DNA of 64,000 bases from Lentinula raphanica (lineage: Eukaryota; Basidiomycota; Agaricomycetes; Agaricales; Omphalotaceae), in contig JANVFP010000004.1 in the NCBI GenBank assembly GCA_027919835.1, positions 1,612,001-1,676,000 of the forward strand, in the 5' to 3' direction. Below, one piece after another: positions 24,101 through 35,830 of this stretch. The notes beneath the pieces were generated by a model that was not told the origin of the DNA, ran no database searches, and worked only from the letters and a program-made list of their open reading frames with translations. Position 1 is the first letter of the stretch. Each line of letters starts with the position of its first letter. Position numbers and translations under genes: made by a program.

Positions 24101-24597
24101 GTTCTGGGAGACGAGGATATGATAGCTTCAGATACCAGAAACAAAGACCAAAGAGATATTGAACTAACTTCCGATAGACCTGCTGTCTCCAACGTGTCAA
24201 GTTCACTAGCGTCATTTGATTCATCTTTTATGTTGTTCAGGAGATGATTTCCTTCTTCATGCATAGGTTCTGACAGTAGTGTCGAGGTTTCTGGAGTCGA
24301 GCCTTCGTCAATGACGGCTGTGCTATTGTCCACTACCTCTGCAACGGACATTCCAAGTGGTATTGAAGTTCGACCAGACTGTTGTAGCGTTGACAAAGAA
24401 CGCTATAGAGAAGACTGACGACAAGATAAGTAGCGAACAGACGGATTCGGGGAAGTTCGAGGTTGCCACGAACAATCAAAAAAGAGCCTTCTAAATTCTC
24501 ACGCGCTAAGCTAGCTGTTTTCGACCAAGTCCTCTTCCGAGTCACATGCTCGCGTTTCTGGCTGCTGGCTGCTGCTGGCTGCTTGAACTTCTGCCAT
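18120..24597 (-). CDS. Large acidic repeat protein ending in a CaaX box, unknown function
   Basis: At least eleven exons encode about 1,900 residues. The 3' ones are 24103-24044, 23998-23921, 23858-20547, 20497-19769, 19710-19312, 19269-19234, 19165-18845, 18791-18636, 18581-18481 and 18420-18120. The chain is rich in Glu, Asp, Ser, Val and Pro, with no membrane span or known domain. A motif like RPxSPWxPSYSVxxQGSP recurs about five times, mostly one per exon near the exon start, as if exons had duplicated. The long exon contains a separate tandem repeat built on PEIADxxPAPATVVxDHID and DLEVAQSSDVPVE. The protein ends GKWCVIM, a CaaX box whose final Met predicts farnesylation, so a membrane-attached scaffold is a reasonable inference. 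The 5' end is uncertain: the ATG at 24597 (MAEVQAASSSQQPE) is the best start, but joining it to the next exon needs transcript data. Confidence 0.75.
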
Positions 24598-24855
24598 CGA
24601 GATCGGATCTGTTCGTACACTGGCTCTATGGGAATACTGATCTGTACCCTTCTGTACCGCTCAACACATTAATTGTCAACCAGCACTACTGGAGGATAAA
24701 TCAATCATTAGTGAAACGCAAAAATCCGTAGATACAGTGTAGTTTGTAGTATGAAGAAAGATTGGTGATGTTGTCGAAAGGCTACTAGTATCGAAGATAC
24801 CGCAAAGTAACAGATGACCGAGTGTCTCAGATTATTCATGCAGTCCGGACGAGAC

Positions 24856-25803
24856 TCAGGTTAACATAGTAAGCCCAATAATACCCAGAAAGCCTGCGAC
24901 GCCATTATTGACCAAGAAGCGAGAGGCGGCATTCGAAGAGGAAGAAGATGACGCAGAAGAAGAGGTAGTACTGGCACTGGAGCTGGTACTGCCGCTGGCG
25001 CTGCTCGTACTTGTTACGGTACTTCCAGACGTGGAAGAAGCGGAAGAGCCACTGAAACGGCCCCATTCATTGAGTGATTTTACGAGAAGAGAGGTTAAGA
25101 CATACGCAGAAGTAGATCCAGCACTAGCGCTCGCGGCGACCGAGGTGGAAACACAGCTGCAAGAGATGTGAACACAGCTGATTAGAATGGACTGGGAGCA
25201 AGGCTTACCTAGTATCTGTGCCAGAGGAAATAGTTACTTGGTCACTGTAAGCGATAGTGCCTGTGCTATCCTTCAACTGAACGGTACTATACGGTTCGTT
25301 AGTGTCGTCCGTGCGCGGGCCAGGGAAATAAAGACGAACATTGCGGTGCCTGCGGCGATATCCACTGTCCAAGTGTACTGAGTGGCATTCGTGGAGTCGA
25401 AGGTTTTGAGCTAGAAGACGACCTTTGAGCGATACTTACTATGATACAAAATTACTGAGGTATACCGCAGAGGCCGAGATCTCACCACCTGAAGGATAAA
25501 ATATCTGTTACCAAATGTCGAGAAATTGTTTTCCTTCACTCACCAGGCAGTATGGAGAGATAGTAAGGAGGAGTACCGTCACTCCATGAAAGCGACGAAG
25601 GTTCTGAATTTGTGTGAGTCTCGACTCATCAAATCTGACAGCTGTTATAACCTACGACAAACAATTAAACTTGACCTGAACGATACGATGAGCATAATCT
25701 TATAAATGTGAGAAGGTAAGACGCACGGAGTGTTGACAGTCAAGCCCCGAACGCTAGGAATCACAGCAACTGCAGCAACAAAAACGAAGGAAGATAACTT
25801 CAT
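24856..25803 (-). CDS. Kre9/KNH-like Ser/Thr-rich GPI-anchored surface protein
   Basis: Eight exons (25803-25727, 25675-25656, 25603-25544, 25488-25466, 25410-25336, 25276-25209, 25156-25106, 25051-24856) encode 189 residues. A signal peptide (MKLSSFVFVAAVAVIPSVRG) is followed by LTVNTPSSLIVCQP, LSWSDGTPPYYLSILPGGE, YTWTVDIAAGTA and LKDSTGTIAYSDQVTI, the pattern of the Ser-Thr-rich GPI-anchored (Kre9/KNH N-terminal) family. The tail is a long Ser/Thr run, then an Asn site and a hydrophobic end (GVAGFLGIIGLTMLT), which fits a GPI-attachment signal. Such proteins sit at the plasma membrane or cell wall and in Kre9/Knh1 are linked to beta-1,6-glucan. The ATG at 25842 is in frame upstream but would bury the signal peptide, so 25803 is preferred. 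Confidence 0.85.
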
Positions 25804-26061
25804 GGTTAAAGCCTTTGGAGGAAGAAGGAGGAAAGAAAGCATGCAAGAGCCCTAGTCTATTTCAACGGCTCGGATAATCTTGTGCGCAGCAACAGCATCA
25901 GAAAAAAAATGCTGAAAAAGCCTCAGATTCAAGCTCAGGTCCCCAAAATGGCTTGTCTCAAACATTCATCAAAGCGAACCTGAAATTTTGAAATATCGCT
26001 GAGTGATTTACCCAGCGTCCGCCGTCGGAAACAAAAACGTCAGGATTTCGATTACTATACA

Positions 26062-29000
26062 TCATAAACCAATCCAACTGCTGCGACCTCCCGGATTGTG
26101 AAGACTTGTATGTCCTATTTTGACCAGTCTCGCGGTGGTTCGCTCCGGAGTGTCGTGAACTGAGATACTAGAGCGAGGGAGCAGATCCACTGCGTCTATC
26201 AGCGGGCTGGGAACACCAATTGTCGGAGAGGTCATGAGGTTAACAGGTGGTAGAGGCTGGCCACTTGTTGTGGGAGATGTTGTTCCAGCAAATGGCGTAG
26301 ACACAAAGCCTAGAAATGCTTCAGCGTGCCATTCGTACCACACTTGTCGTTCGTTTGTCAATCTCCAAATTGTAACCTGCAATTCAGAGTTACTCGGAAG
26401 ATACAGCGGTTCCTAAATCCGTAGTTCGGGATTACTTCATGGAAGCAGAAAAATCATGATAGCCTACCTTAAACGGAAAGAAAAGAGGGAACCAGCTTAG
26501 CATGTCTTTGGATATTTGATCCTTACGCTGAGGATGGATACTCAAACCGATATTGCCATAGAGAATCCCTTCGAAGTAGCCTGCTAAACCACTGTGAACA
26601 TTTGGATCAGCAGGTGGAGTCGCTGAAGAATGATGGACACCCACTGCAGCACCCCTGCATGTGGTATATGAAACCGCAGCTTTGCTGATCGCGTATTGTG
26701 ACTGTTTGTCGGCGGAAGGCCTGCGGACGGGACCGACGGGTCAGGAATATCCCCCAAGCCTCTTGCTACACACATTGACACACCTCGACCATTCAGCACT
26801 GGATTTTTCCTCGGGTGCTCGAACTCCCAGCACTCCTGCACCTGCGGCCCACACAAACCACTTATACCAGGTCCCTCGCCGCTGAGTAGATTCACAGCTT
26901 GGAACATGACTACGTAAGGGGTCTCCAGGCTTTTTTCTTCCTTGATCGCTCTGGCTTCGTTATACAGTTTCGAAGACGACAACGGTGCTAAATGAGCTGT
27001 ATATGAAGATGGTATGGATATACCTTGGGCTACGTGCGATCAAATCAGTTGAGGGTATGCATGAGGACAAATCAGGCCCACGCTTCAAGAATCTCATTGC
27101 CCCGTCAAGGCATTCAGGACTGAGCTCGTTGTCGCCGAATGATCCTAGAAGCTCGCTGACCAGTATATCGACTTTCTCAGGCATTTCGATTACTCGCATA
27201 TCACCGAACAAGAGGCGCACGCGGTCTTCCCATTCTGTACGTTGTCGATTCTGTAATCTGTGAGCGCGTTCAGTTGTCACCTCGAAATGAGAGATAGTGG
27301 ACATACGTGACAAAAGCATTTGGATTCTTTTCGATCGCATAAAGGCGTACATTCTCTTTCTTAGACTGTTTGATTGCAGAAAGCGAACGAGCCACCAGTG
27401 GTCCCCGACCTGCGCCTGCGACACAAATTACACTTATGATGTTCATTGAATGTGAGTACATTGATTTATTGAACAGACTCACATTGTCTCCTGCTTTGGC
27501 CATTCCACAAGTGCTTTATGTATTGCCTGTGGGTATGATTAGAGGCAACTCGGGAGACAATGACCTTCAAGATTTACCAGCTCGTAGCTCTGATATTTCA
27601 CAGGGTCTTGTTCAAACGTTTGATAAGTTATACTTTGCAAGTTGTCCATCAGAGGCTGGAACAAAGTCAGATCAAACCAAGATTCGAGCAAACATCTATC
27701 AACATACTTGCAATGGAGCTTGCAAGTAGTCCTGATATCCTTGCGCAAAATTCTCGACTGTCCCTACTTTCTCCGCAGCCTGTACGACAGGACTTGTTCG
27801 TTCAAGATGTTTAACGTACTGTGAGTATGCGTCTTCGCCACCCCGCTTATGCAGACCGGAAGAAGCACCAGATATAATGATATTTGGCCGATGCTAACTA
27901 AGAATTGTAACAGACACAAAACTCCGGAGAACATTTGCACTCACTACCATACTGTCGCGTATGAATGTCTGAGTTGGTTTTGGGAGCACCGGATAGCCTT
28001 TTGCATTCGCGATAAACGTGGAGGAGGGCAGGAAAATATAACGGACTGCTTCAGCCGCCCACTTGCTGAGCACTCCTGGACTATTTGGCAATGGTGGTGT
28101 CAAATCCAATGCTAGGCAAACATCAAATTTGGACTCTAGGTAATAAGGGCAAAACCTACCCAGTGTAAGACGTATATTATAGTCACATATGGATCTGATA
28201 AGATCCCACGTCTCCCATGCTGCGTCGATATGTGCTTCGAGGGGGGCTGCACTCGGTGAGAGTTTGATGAGGGTAGTGTCACTCCCCGAGACAACCAAAC
28301 GTGGCGTAGATGGAGCAGATGGGGTTTTAAAGCTTGAGGGCGAGCCCGATGGAGACAGGGCTATAGTTGGCTCCAAAATCGAAGTATCATAAACCGGCAA
28401 ACGGATGGCAAGATTCATATACGATGCACTCGAAAGACACGCTTTCACAGTCCGAGCGTAAGAGGATATATGATCACGATTTCGAGGCGCAGGAAGAATA
28501 GCGGTATGGATATTGAGATACGATGCATAAGCTAGTTCTTGTTGCAACGCCTATTGACGAATGAGCTACTATATGCTGATTTCGTCGCGTGGAACAGACA
28601 CGCACTATTTCGGCGTCATAACGGATGCCATCTTCTTCAGCATCGAGCTCCAGCCACTCCGAGATGATGGCAGTTACATTCTCTGCTTCATCTGCGACAC
28701 TTCAATATGCTGCGATTATATCAAAACTCCCTGTGTACGCACCCAACTTGGTAATCGTGACTTCGTCCCGTTCGAAACATGGATTCTCTCTCCATGCCTC
28801 TGCTTTCCGCTCTGATGTGAGGTCACGATTGACCAGCTTGCTTTCGCGCCTACTTTCCCTTGTCCTTTTTTGAACAGAGTCAGATGGCACGAGACACATC
28901 TCGGTCCATCTTTTGTGCCAGTCTTCGGTAGTTAATGGGAGACAAACACTATTATATCCTTTCGAGCGTGCTTCTGCTATGAGCTCCAGTGGAATGGTCT

Positions 29001-29085
29001 CATGAGATCCAGAAGGCTTCTTTTTTGAAAGAGTAGAGAGTGTGATCAAGGTAGATATTGAAGCAGAAGGTGACCATGATTGCAT
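26062..29085 (-). CDS. PRMT5-type protein arginine methyltransferase (Skb1/Hsl7)
   Basis: Thirteen exons encode about 800 residues. The N-terminal half is the TIM-barrel ([39 protein letters not shown]). Then come PRMT5 linker motifs ([18 protein letters not shown]), the SAM-binding loop [17 protein letters not shown], and the double-E catalytic segment [19 protein letters not shown]. The C-terminal beta-barrel includes [19 protein letters not shown]. All catalytic features are present. PRMT5 symmetrically dimethylates arginines in Sm proteins and histones; in yeasts it is tied to morphogenesis and the G2/M checkpoint. In-phase splicing was verified at each junction, including a 48-nt intron (28159-28112) that would otherwise be read through. 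A further upstream exon cannot be excluded, because the N-terminus is slightly short against homologues. Confidence 0.93.
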
Positions 29086-29239
29086 TACAAGCCAGAGTTT
29101 GCGTGAGAATGTTTGACATCTAGTTTGTGCAATGTGTGTTATGTACAGTACTACACTGCCAAGTTCCAATTTCCGACTGTATAGACTAAAAGTACACAAC
29201 TACAGAACATGTCTATGTCTTCGAACTCGACTATGTAGA

Positions 29240-30696
29240 TCAGAATTTCACATATCTAAGCGTTGTTAGTCAATCGAGCAAATCATGATAAAGAAACACA
29301 AACGTCGCATCGATCTGCTTCAGCTGTTTTAATGCCAGCATGATCTTTCGACGATAGCCTGAAGCATCATTCTTCTGACAGGGGTTTCCTTCCAGATAGA
29401 GCGTTTCGAGTGTTGATATATGAGCTAATTCTGATTCAAGGGCAAGAAGGTCTGGTATCTGGTTTCCGTTCATCTATGTACATGTTGTCAGTGATGCGTA
29501 ACAGCCCGGATAAGATTGACTTGCCCATAGTTCTTCCAGACGTGTCAGGTGTGATATATTCTCGATGGCCTGTATAGAATTGTTACCTACGTCGAGCGTA
29601 CGAAGTTTGATCTAGGTATACATGTCAGGAAATAACACAACTTGTTGTTGAAGTAAACGTACGTTCTTTTCTAAACCTTCCAACTTTTTCAAGCCGTTAT
29701 GGCTAAGGTATAGTTCTTCCAGGTTAGTCAACTCCTCTAGCCCTTCAATGACAGTGATCCGATTAGACTGGATAGAAAGGATTTTCAGCTTTTGCAATTT
29801 CGACAGGTTCTATGGAAACGTTTGAGAATCGTTGTGACGAAGAAGTATGTAGACAATGAGACCTCTAGCTTCGTGATCTTGTTCTTTCCTAACCAAAGCT
29901 CCTCTAAATTGACTAACCCGTCCAGGTTCTCGATGTTCTGCGCAAGTCAAGTCTGGTCTCTTGACATGAAATCGGACTTACACGGATTCTATTGCCGCCA
30001 AGTTCTAGGCTTCGTAGAGAGGTCAGGTTATTCAGGCCTGTAATCTGGGATATCCGATTCTGCACGAAGTAAACGGTCTTGAGGGAAGTAAGTTGAGCCA
30101 ATGATTCAGGTATTGTTCGAATAAGGTTGAAAGAGAGATCTAGAACTCTTGGCAAGTATAAGCCATAAACAGATAAGGATAGGCAATACACCTACGAAAG
30201 GTTTGTCAGATACTTCAAAGCATTCCCTGGATCCTTGACTTTGTTATCGTACAGATCGAGCTCTTCTAGATTCGTCAACAGACAGAAGACATCGGGATCC
30301 AGTGTTGATATATGATTTTGGCGAAGACATAGGCGTTTGAGGTGATCCGCAAATCTGGCAAGGCGAAGCTCGTCCAACGACCCAATACGAGAATGCACCA
30401 GCTCGAGCTCCTTTGAATGACGCCAAATGAGAGCCCGCCTTTCGACCTGAGCGGAATATGTTCACCTCCGTTTCATCCGGCCAATCCTGCAAGAAATCAC
30501 CCTGATCTACTTCATACTCTTCTTCTGCACCTTCATCCTCTTCATCTGAGCTTGAGCCGGGCGCAGGAATAGCAACTCTTGTAGATCTATGGAGGACAAG
30601 AGTAAGTCATGCTGAATTGAGCACTATATGTATTTCATACTTTCCGGCAGCTTCTGGTGTCGCATCTGCAGCCGACGAAGTAGGTTGTTCGGTCAT
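29240..30696 (-). CDS. SDS22, leucine-rich repeat regulator of protein phosphatase 1
   Basis: The chain starts MTEQPTSSAADATPEAAGK and has an acidic stretch (SSSDEEDEGAEEEYEVD). It then carries about eleven SDS22-type leucine-rich repeats, for example LKRLCLRQNHISTLDPDVF, LEELWLGKNKITKLE and LKILSIQSNRITVIEGL. It closes with the LRR-cap NPCQKNDASGYRRKIMLAL and KQIDATFV, the family's C-terminal signature. SDS22 binds and matures the PP1 catalytic subunit and is needed for chromosome segregation. Introns are short and nearly every exon holds one to three repeats. The junction at 29524-29474 uses GC-AG borders. The last intron (CTAAC branch site) gives either DATFVYVKF or a short read-through; the former is closer to known SDS22 ends. 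Confidence 0.93.
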
Positions 30697-31368
30697 GGTG
30701 GAGTATGTTAAAGGATCAGTTCAAGAGGTGGGCGGGCCGAACATACAATGGCCAAATTCGAGTCGGTCAAAGCTGGTTCTATCAATTCCACAGTGATTAG
30801 ACAGGAACAGCGATGAAATTCGGCTCAAAGTACTCTATATGGCTATCAAGGAACACTCCTCGTCCAATGAGTCGTCCAATGAGTCCAAAATAAATGCAAA
30901 ATGTAGCAGTACCGCCGAAAACAATACACCGGATCCCGAGAGAGTTCATCATGTACAGCCCATCGGAATGGCACGTTTGCTACAGGCGTCAATGGTACGA
31001 ATAATAAGATCTGTTATGCTATGAGAGTAAAAAGTCAAGGCGTTAAGGTATTTAAGCTTTTGGCCTAGACTATAGTATGATACCTATGTTTCTACTATTT
31101 AGTATACAACTATTAGGATGAAAGCTGACGCAGAAAAGTTGGTGTTGTGGAAAAATCAAGATGACGATCAAAAACGCAAAGACTGTACCAACACCATCAT
31201 CCTTCAGGAGAGACCAACAGAAAGACTCGAACCACTAAGGCAAGGGATAGGCCGTGGCGAAGTGGCATACGAAAGGAAAGCCCAAGGGGAAAAAAGAACA
31301 TCAGAGAGAAATGGCCATACAAGAACAAGACAAAAAATGTTGTTATACCTGCAACTTTATGCTTGGCT
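30697..31368. other. Intergenic region between SDS22 and the PAS-GATA gene
   Basis: The 5' part must contain the SDS22 promoter, read leftwards; the 3' part is the tail of the PAS-GATA gene. Small frames at 30839-31024 and 31118-31411 show no motif. Confidence 0.5.
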
Positions 31369-34031
31369 TCAGCCGGTGACCAAACTTCGAGCTCTTGCAT
31401 CGTGTTCATAGTCCCTTTCATATTCTTTCTCGTAAGTGCGCGGTGTATCCTTGCGCTCGCTACGATCGTAGCTAGTAGCTTCATAATAAGAGCTTCTCGG
31501 TTCGGCACTAACAGGCGTAGGCGGGTATCCTTCGCGATCTCTGTGATCTCGTTCAAATGATTGTGTTTGAAGCAACGGAGGATGAGTTGCCAGTGGGGAG
31601 GGAATGGATGACCCATAATAGCTAGTCCGGTTTGCGGCGCTTGGGTGATGCGCCGAGTCAGAAGAGGCACTTACGTAGTGCGAAAACCCTCCTGCAGGTG
31701 TAGCGGCTCCGGCAGGAGGCGAAGGGGAAGGCGTACCGATGCTCCGAGAAGCGCCATACATGTCATTCCCAGACGATGCAGTACCTGCATTATTGTAGCT
31801 AGAAACATATGTCCGTCTCCAAGATACAGCAGGTGGATATGGAGGAGCAGAGGATGGATGGTACGGAACTGCTGAAGAAGAATATGAGCTCGCGATAGAG
31901 CTGGTGGTTGACGTTGCAGATGGAGGCGTTGAAGATTCCCTTTTGATAACTTTGTCTTTGCGCTTTCTTCCGCTGTTTGACACGACGTGGCCTTCCTTCT
32001 TAGCACGCGAGCGGGCGTAGCGAAGTCCACACCTGACAGAAAAAACAAGTAGACATACATCGATTAACATGATTGGCTAGGATAAGCATAAAGGGCGATT
32101 GAGGCGTGACTCACGCATTGCAGAGTTCTTTCTTGCCGCTGGGGCCTTTTCTCCACTCTGGACTGCTCGTTGTCTTGCAGCTACTGCATTTGAGCAGACC
32201 AGTTGGTCGATTACTGTGATTACGCTGGGTACTTCCAGATAATCCATTGCTCCCTCTGTGCTCCGGCGATAAGCCAGGCGAGATACGACGCCTCGAGGGT
32301 GGCACAAGGTCAGATGTAGGAGACGCAGCCGAGGTGGGTGAAGATGTATCCCCGTTTATTTCATCCAGGTGAGTCGCAGCGTTGTGAGATGCGGTCGAAG
32401 TATAAGGCATATGAGAACCGTAAGGTGAAAGAGGCCGGGTGTAATTTCCATGAGATTGATGACCTCCACTCAGAGGAAGGCTGCTAGAAATATTGGAGCC
32501 ATTTTCGTAGCCTGCAGATCCATGATTCCAATATCCTGATCGCAGACTTTGTACAGATGGATGGGATGCGGGATTAACCCAATGACTGTACGAGTATGCG
32601 CTCGATCCTGGGAAGGTGGGCTGACCAGATGAATAGCTATACGAGGTTGTGGGAGGAGGAAGCGTCGTAGATGAAGCTAGCGGTGGTAACGAGTACTGCG
32701 AATCGTAGAACGACGACTGGTGCGGCGGTGGTGGAGGGAGAGAATATGAGGTCGATGAAGCGCTGTTATAACCCATGAGAGCTGTTGGTGAGTTCTGAGT
32801 TTGAGAAACCGAAATTGGGCTTGTTGGATTGGTGGTTTGAGAATGAACAGTAGATGTAGGCGAGGAAGGAGAGCTTGAAAGCTTGTGGCACGCGAAAATC
32901 ACACTGCCTGTAAGAGGCACGCAGGATACGTCAGGATAGGAGTATTGACGGACGGGAACTGTTATAAGTAAGACCCATTGAAACACGCACGCACCATGTG
33001 GGATATAAACGCTTTCCACCTCTGTGCCGTGAAGTTTTTGAAAAGCTTTGAATCGACGAGTACAGTTTGTCTTTGCTTGATGGATGGAAGCACTACTTCT
33101 GGCCAGGTCAACAGATTTTGCAAGATCAGTTATCGCTTTATCGGATGAACCCTCTTGAGGAGGAGGCCAAGTCAGAAGCGATGGCCTCGCGGATGTATTA
33201 GCAAGAATTTGAAACACTCTTCCATGTGAACTTTGGGGTGCACACATCAGCAGACTTCGAGATAGAATCTGGAGCTGATCCTCGTTTATAAAAGATGTAG
33301 TGCACCAATTGGACCATGAACTTTGGACATGTTCATCATTATCAGAGACAGGATTGGCGTCTGATGTCGAGTGGATGAAACAGAGGATAAGGCCTTCGCA
33401 TGCTAGATTGATGACGAGGTTAGCGGCCATGAAATCTTCGTCCAGATAACTTTCGTCGGAGGGGGAGGAATTCTCCCTCAGTACGCGGCGAATGCGGGAG
33501 AGTCGGGAAAACCGAACACTATAGAGTGTAATGACTGCTGAACAGGGATGATGACGAGAAAGGAGAGTACATGCTTACTGGGTGATACTGCCGTAGACAG
33601 TTTTACTTTGCAATACGAGACGGAGATCTAACTCGGCAGTTGATTGCTCCTCGGGATGGACGAATTCCAATAATGATCTTCCGACAACGGTACCTCCGAG
33701 ATCAGATTGCAGTGCAGGATCGAGATACATGAATTCGAGGTCTGCCGAAAGTAAAGCCCAATCTTGGAAGTAAGGTCAGTCATTGGTTGTGGACTGTCGG
33801 AACCACTGGAAAGAACACGAGCAGATACCCACAGCATCTCTTTTGAAGGATATTCGGAGATTGAGGGGAAGAAAAAGAAGATTGTGCAGGGCGAGAAGGA
33901 AGATCGTCGTTGCAGAAAGCCGTGCCTGCATCGAAGGCAGATGTACGGGAAGAATCTTGAGGAGAACTTTCCATGTTCTGGTCGGTCGTTGAAGGAGAGT
34001 TGTCGTTGTCGTATAGCCGAAAAATATTCAT
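31369..34031 (-). CDS. PAS and GATA zinc-finger transcription factor, WC-2-like
   Basis: The ATG at 34031 begins MNIFRLYDNDNSPST. After a short Ser-rich exon, a PAS domain follows (WALLSADLEFMYLDPAL, FVHPEEQSTAELDL, then VRFSRLSRIRRVL). A long Ser/Pro/Tyr-rich linker leads to a GATA finger, CSSCKTTSSPEWRKGPSGKK followed by ELCNACGLRYA. This is a C-X2-C-X18-C-X2-C finger, split by an intron exactly at NA/CG. The 18-residue loop is the class found in WC-2 rather than in nitrogen-regulating GATA factors. WC-2 partners the photoreceptor WC-1 in the nucleus to control light responses. Roughly 810 residues is long for WC-2, mainly because of the linker and a 230-residue C-terminal tail. The first splice junction, before WALLSAD, is tentative. 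Confidence 0.78.
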
Positions 34032-34373
34032 GATGAGGAGAAGAGGAGAAACGGAGGCTTAGGAACGACCTCGATCGAATGACTGGACCAAAAGTCGAAT
34101 ATAGGAGGCATCCAGTCGTCCTTGCCACAAAATCAAATTCCGGCTTGGTAATGTTGTGTTTGCTGAGCTAACCGACTCAAAATTGTTTCCTTTGCGAAAA
34201 TGACGAGCTCTTGGTAGAAATGCGTAGTTTATGAAAATGTATGCACTTGGAAGTCCTACTAAGGAAGGAAGGTCGACATCAATGAACCATACAGAAAAAC
34301 GATCACATCTCTACATCAAGCCGATCATATATAATTTTTTCCTTCACAACTCCCACCATCTTCTCTACATATC
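34032..34373. promoter_or_regulatory. Shared upstream region of divergent PAS-GATA and ankyrin genes
   Basis: The two start codons face away from each other across 342 bp, so both promoters must overlap or sit side by side here. No clear TATA box or operator was identified. Confidence 0.45.
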
Positions 34374-35376
34374 ATGGCAATACCTCCTCAGCCTCCGAAA
34401 AATATATGGGTTGCTGCTGGCGATGGCGACCTACATCGGGTTCAAGTGAAGTTGCTGTCTTCTTGTCTATCGTTCTACCTCATAGCTGATAGATTTCTCA
34501 GGAATTGATTGAACAACACTGCAAGTCTTTCGTGACCAATATCACCATTGAATTATAGAATAACTCGCTGTTAGCCATGTCACCCAACGCAGCAGATCCA
34601 AACACATATACTCCAATGTCTGTGCCTTATGAATGGATCGTACTACTGGACCCACTCAAGCAGATTGGTTTAGGCATGCCGCTGCGTCTTATGGCCATAT
34701 ACATGTCCTCGAATATCTCATATCTCGTGGTAAGTACAAGCTATCATCTCACTACGTTCTTTTATCGCTCAGCCCTAATAGGAGGAGATGTCAACATAGT
34801 CGACTCCGATGGTGACACACCGTTATACACTGTCGAAAACGTAGACACGGCCCAGTATCTGGTGGAGAAGGGCGCGACAATTGATCGGGTGAATGAGGAA
34901 GGGATATCCGTACGCTTTGTCTCAGACAACGAGTCCTAATTCTGATAATCTCCAAGCCAATTGCTCATCTATTAGAAGAGTTTCCACAAGTATCCGCCTA
35001 CCTCCAATCTCGTTCCTCATTACCACTTGCACCTATGTCATCCGTGCCATCGCCGAACATTGATACGATAACATCTCAATACGCTCAAAATGCCATATCC
35101 GAACAGCTTACGGCGTCGCTACTTTCATCAGTACAAGACCTGGTTGACCAAGGCGTTGATCCAGATTCAATCGACGCAGAGATACGGCGTCGGGTTGAGG
35201 AGGCAGTGGTGAACGGACTCATGGATGGTTATGCACTTGGAGCTCAGAACGAGAACCCTGGGGAACATCAAAATAGTCAACATACCACGGTGTCTGGTCC
35301 ACAAACGCGTGAGGAAGAATCGGATGATAAGGAAGGAGACGAAAGCCGGAACAAAAGACCTAGAATAGAGGATTGA
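34374..35376 (+). CDS. Small ankyrin-repeat protein
   Basis: Starts MAIPPQPPKNIWVAAGDGDL. Exons include 34374-34445, a 19-nt exon 34502-34520 and 34575-34617. Ankyrin repeats are readable as TYTPMHAAASYGHIHVLEYL, then SRGGDVNIVDSDGDTPLY and ENVDTAQYLVEKGATIDRVN. The C-terminal third is an acidic, low-complexity tail with a basic end (ESRNKRPRIED) that could be a nuclear signal. Length is about 250 residues. The family resembles fungal ankyrin proteins of the Yar1 or SPAP16F5.05c type; a chaperone or nuclear adaptor role is inferred only. The intron at 34521-34574 appears to use a GC donor, since it is the only junction that keeps the repeat frame. Confidence 0.85.
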
Positions 35377-35830
35377 TCTGACAATTCCATTCTTGCTCAA
35401 AACACCCTTCCCATAATCGAACATCCATGTTGAGTGCAACGATCGACATTTCTGATGGGTGTCGAATATCGATCCCTCTGAATAAAATTCACGATCTGAC
35501 TCGAGAGTTGTGATCTTGAGATCGTTTCGTACCACTTTCCTCCTAACCACTCCTTTCCTGCGATCATGATCGTAAATCGTGTTGAATCCAGGGACCCTAT
35601 GATACGGGTACGAAGGCGTCCACCGGACCCCACTGGGCCATTGTTCATGAATCATGTGCATGATAGTTCATGATGCGCGTCTACGACAGTAGTAATCACT
35701 GTCAGTGCCATTACATAAGAGATCACTCGAATTATATGTTGCACCGCCTACCAACTCGAGCTCGATATAAGTCCTACTCTTCACACCTTTCTGATCAATC
35801 ATCCTTTCCCCCCCTTCAACTTGGTCCACA
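35377..35830. other. Intergenic, promoter of the DM9 gene
   Basis: Only shadow frames on the minus strand. The stretch before 35831 is pyrimidine-rich (CATCCTTTCCCCCCCTTC), typical of a fungal transcription start region. Confidence 0.5.
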
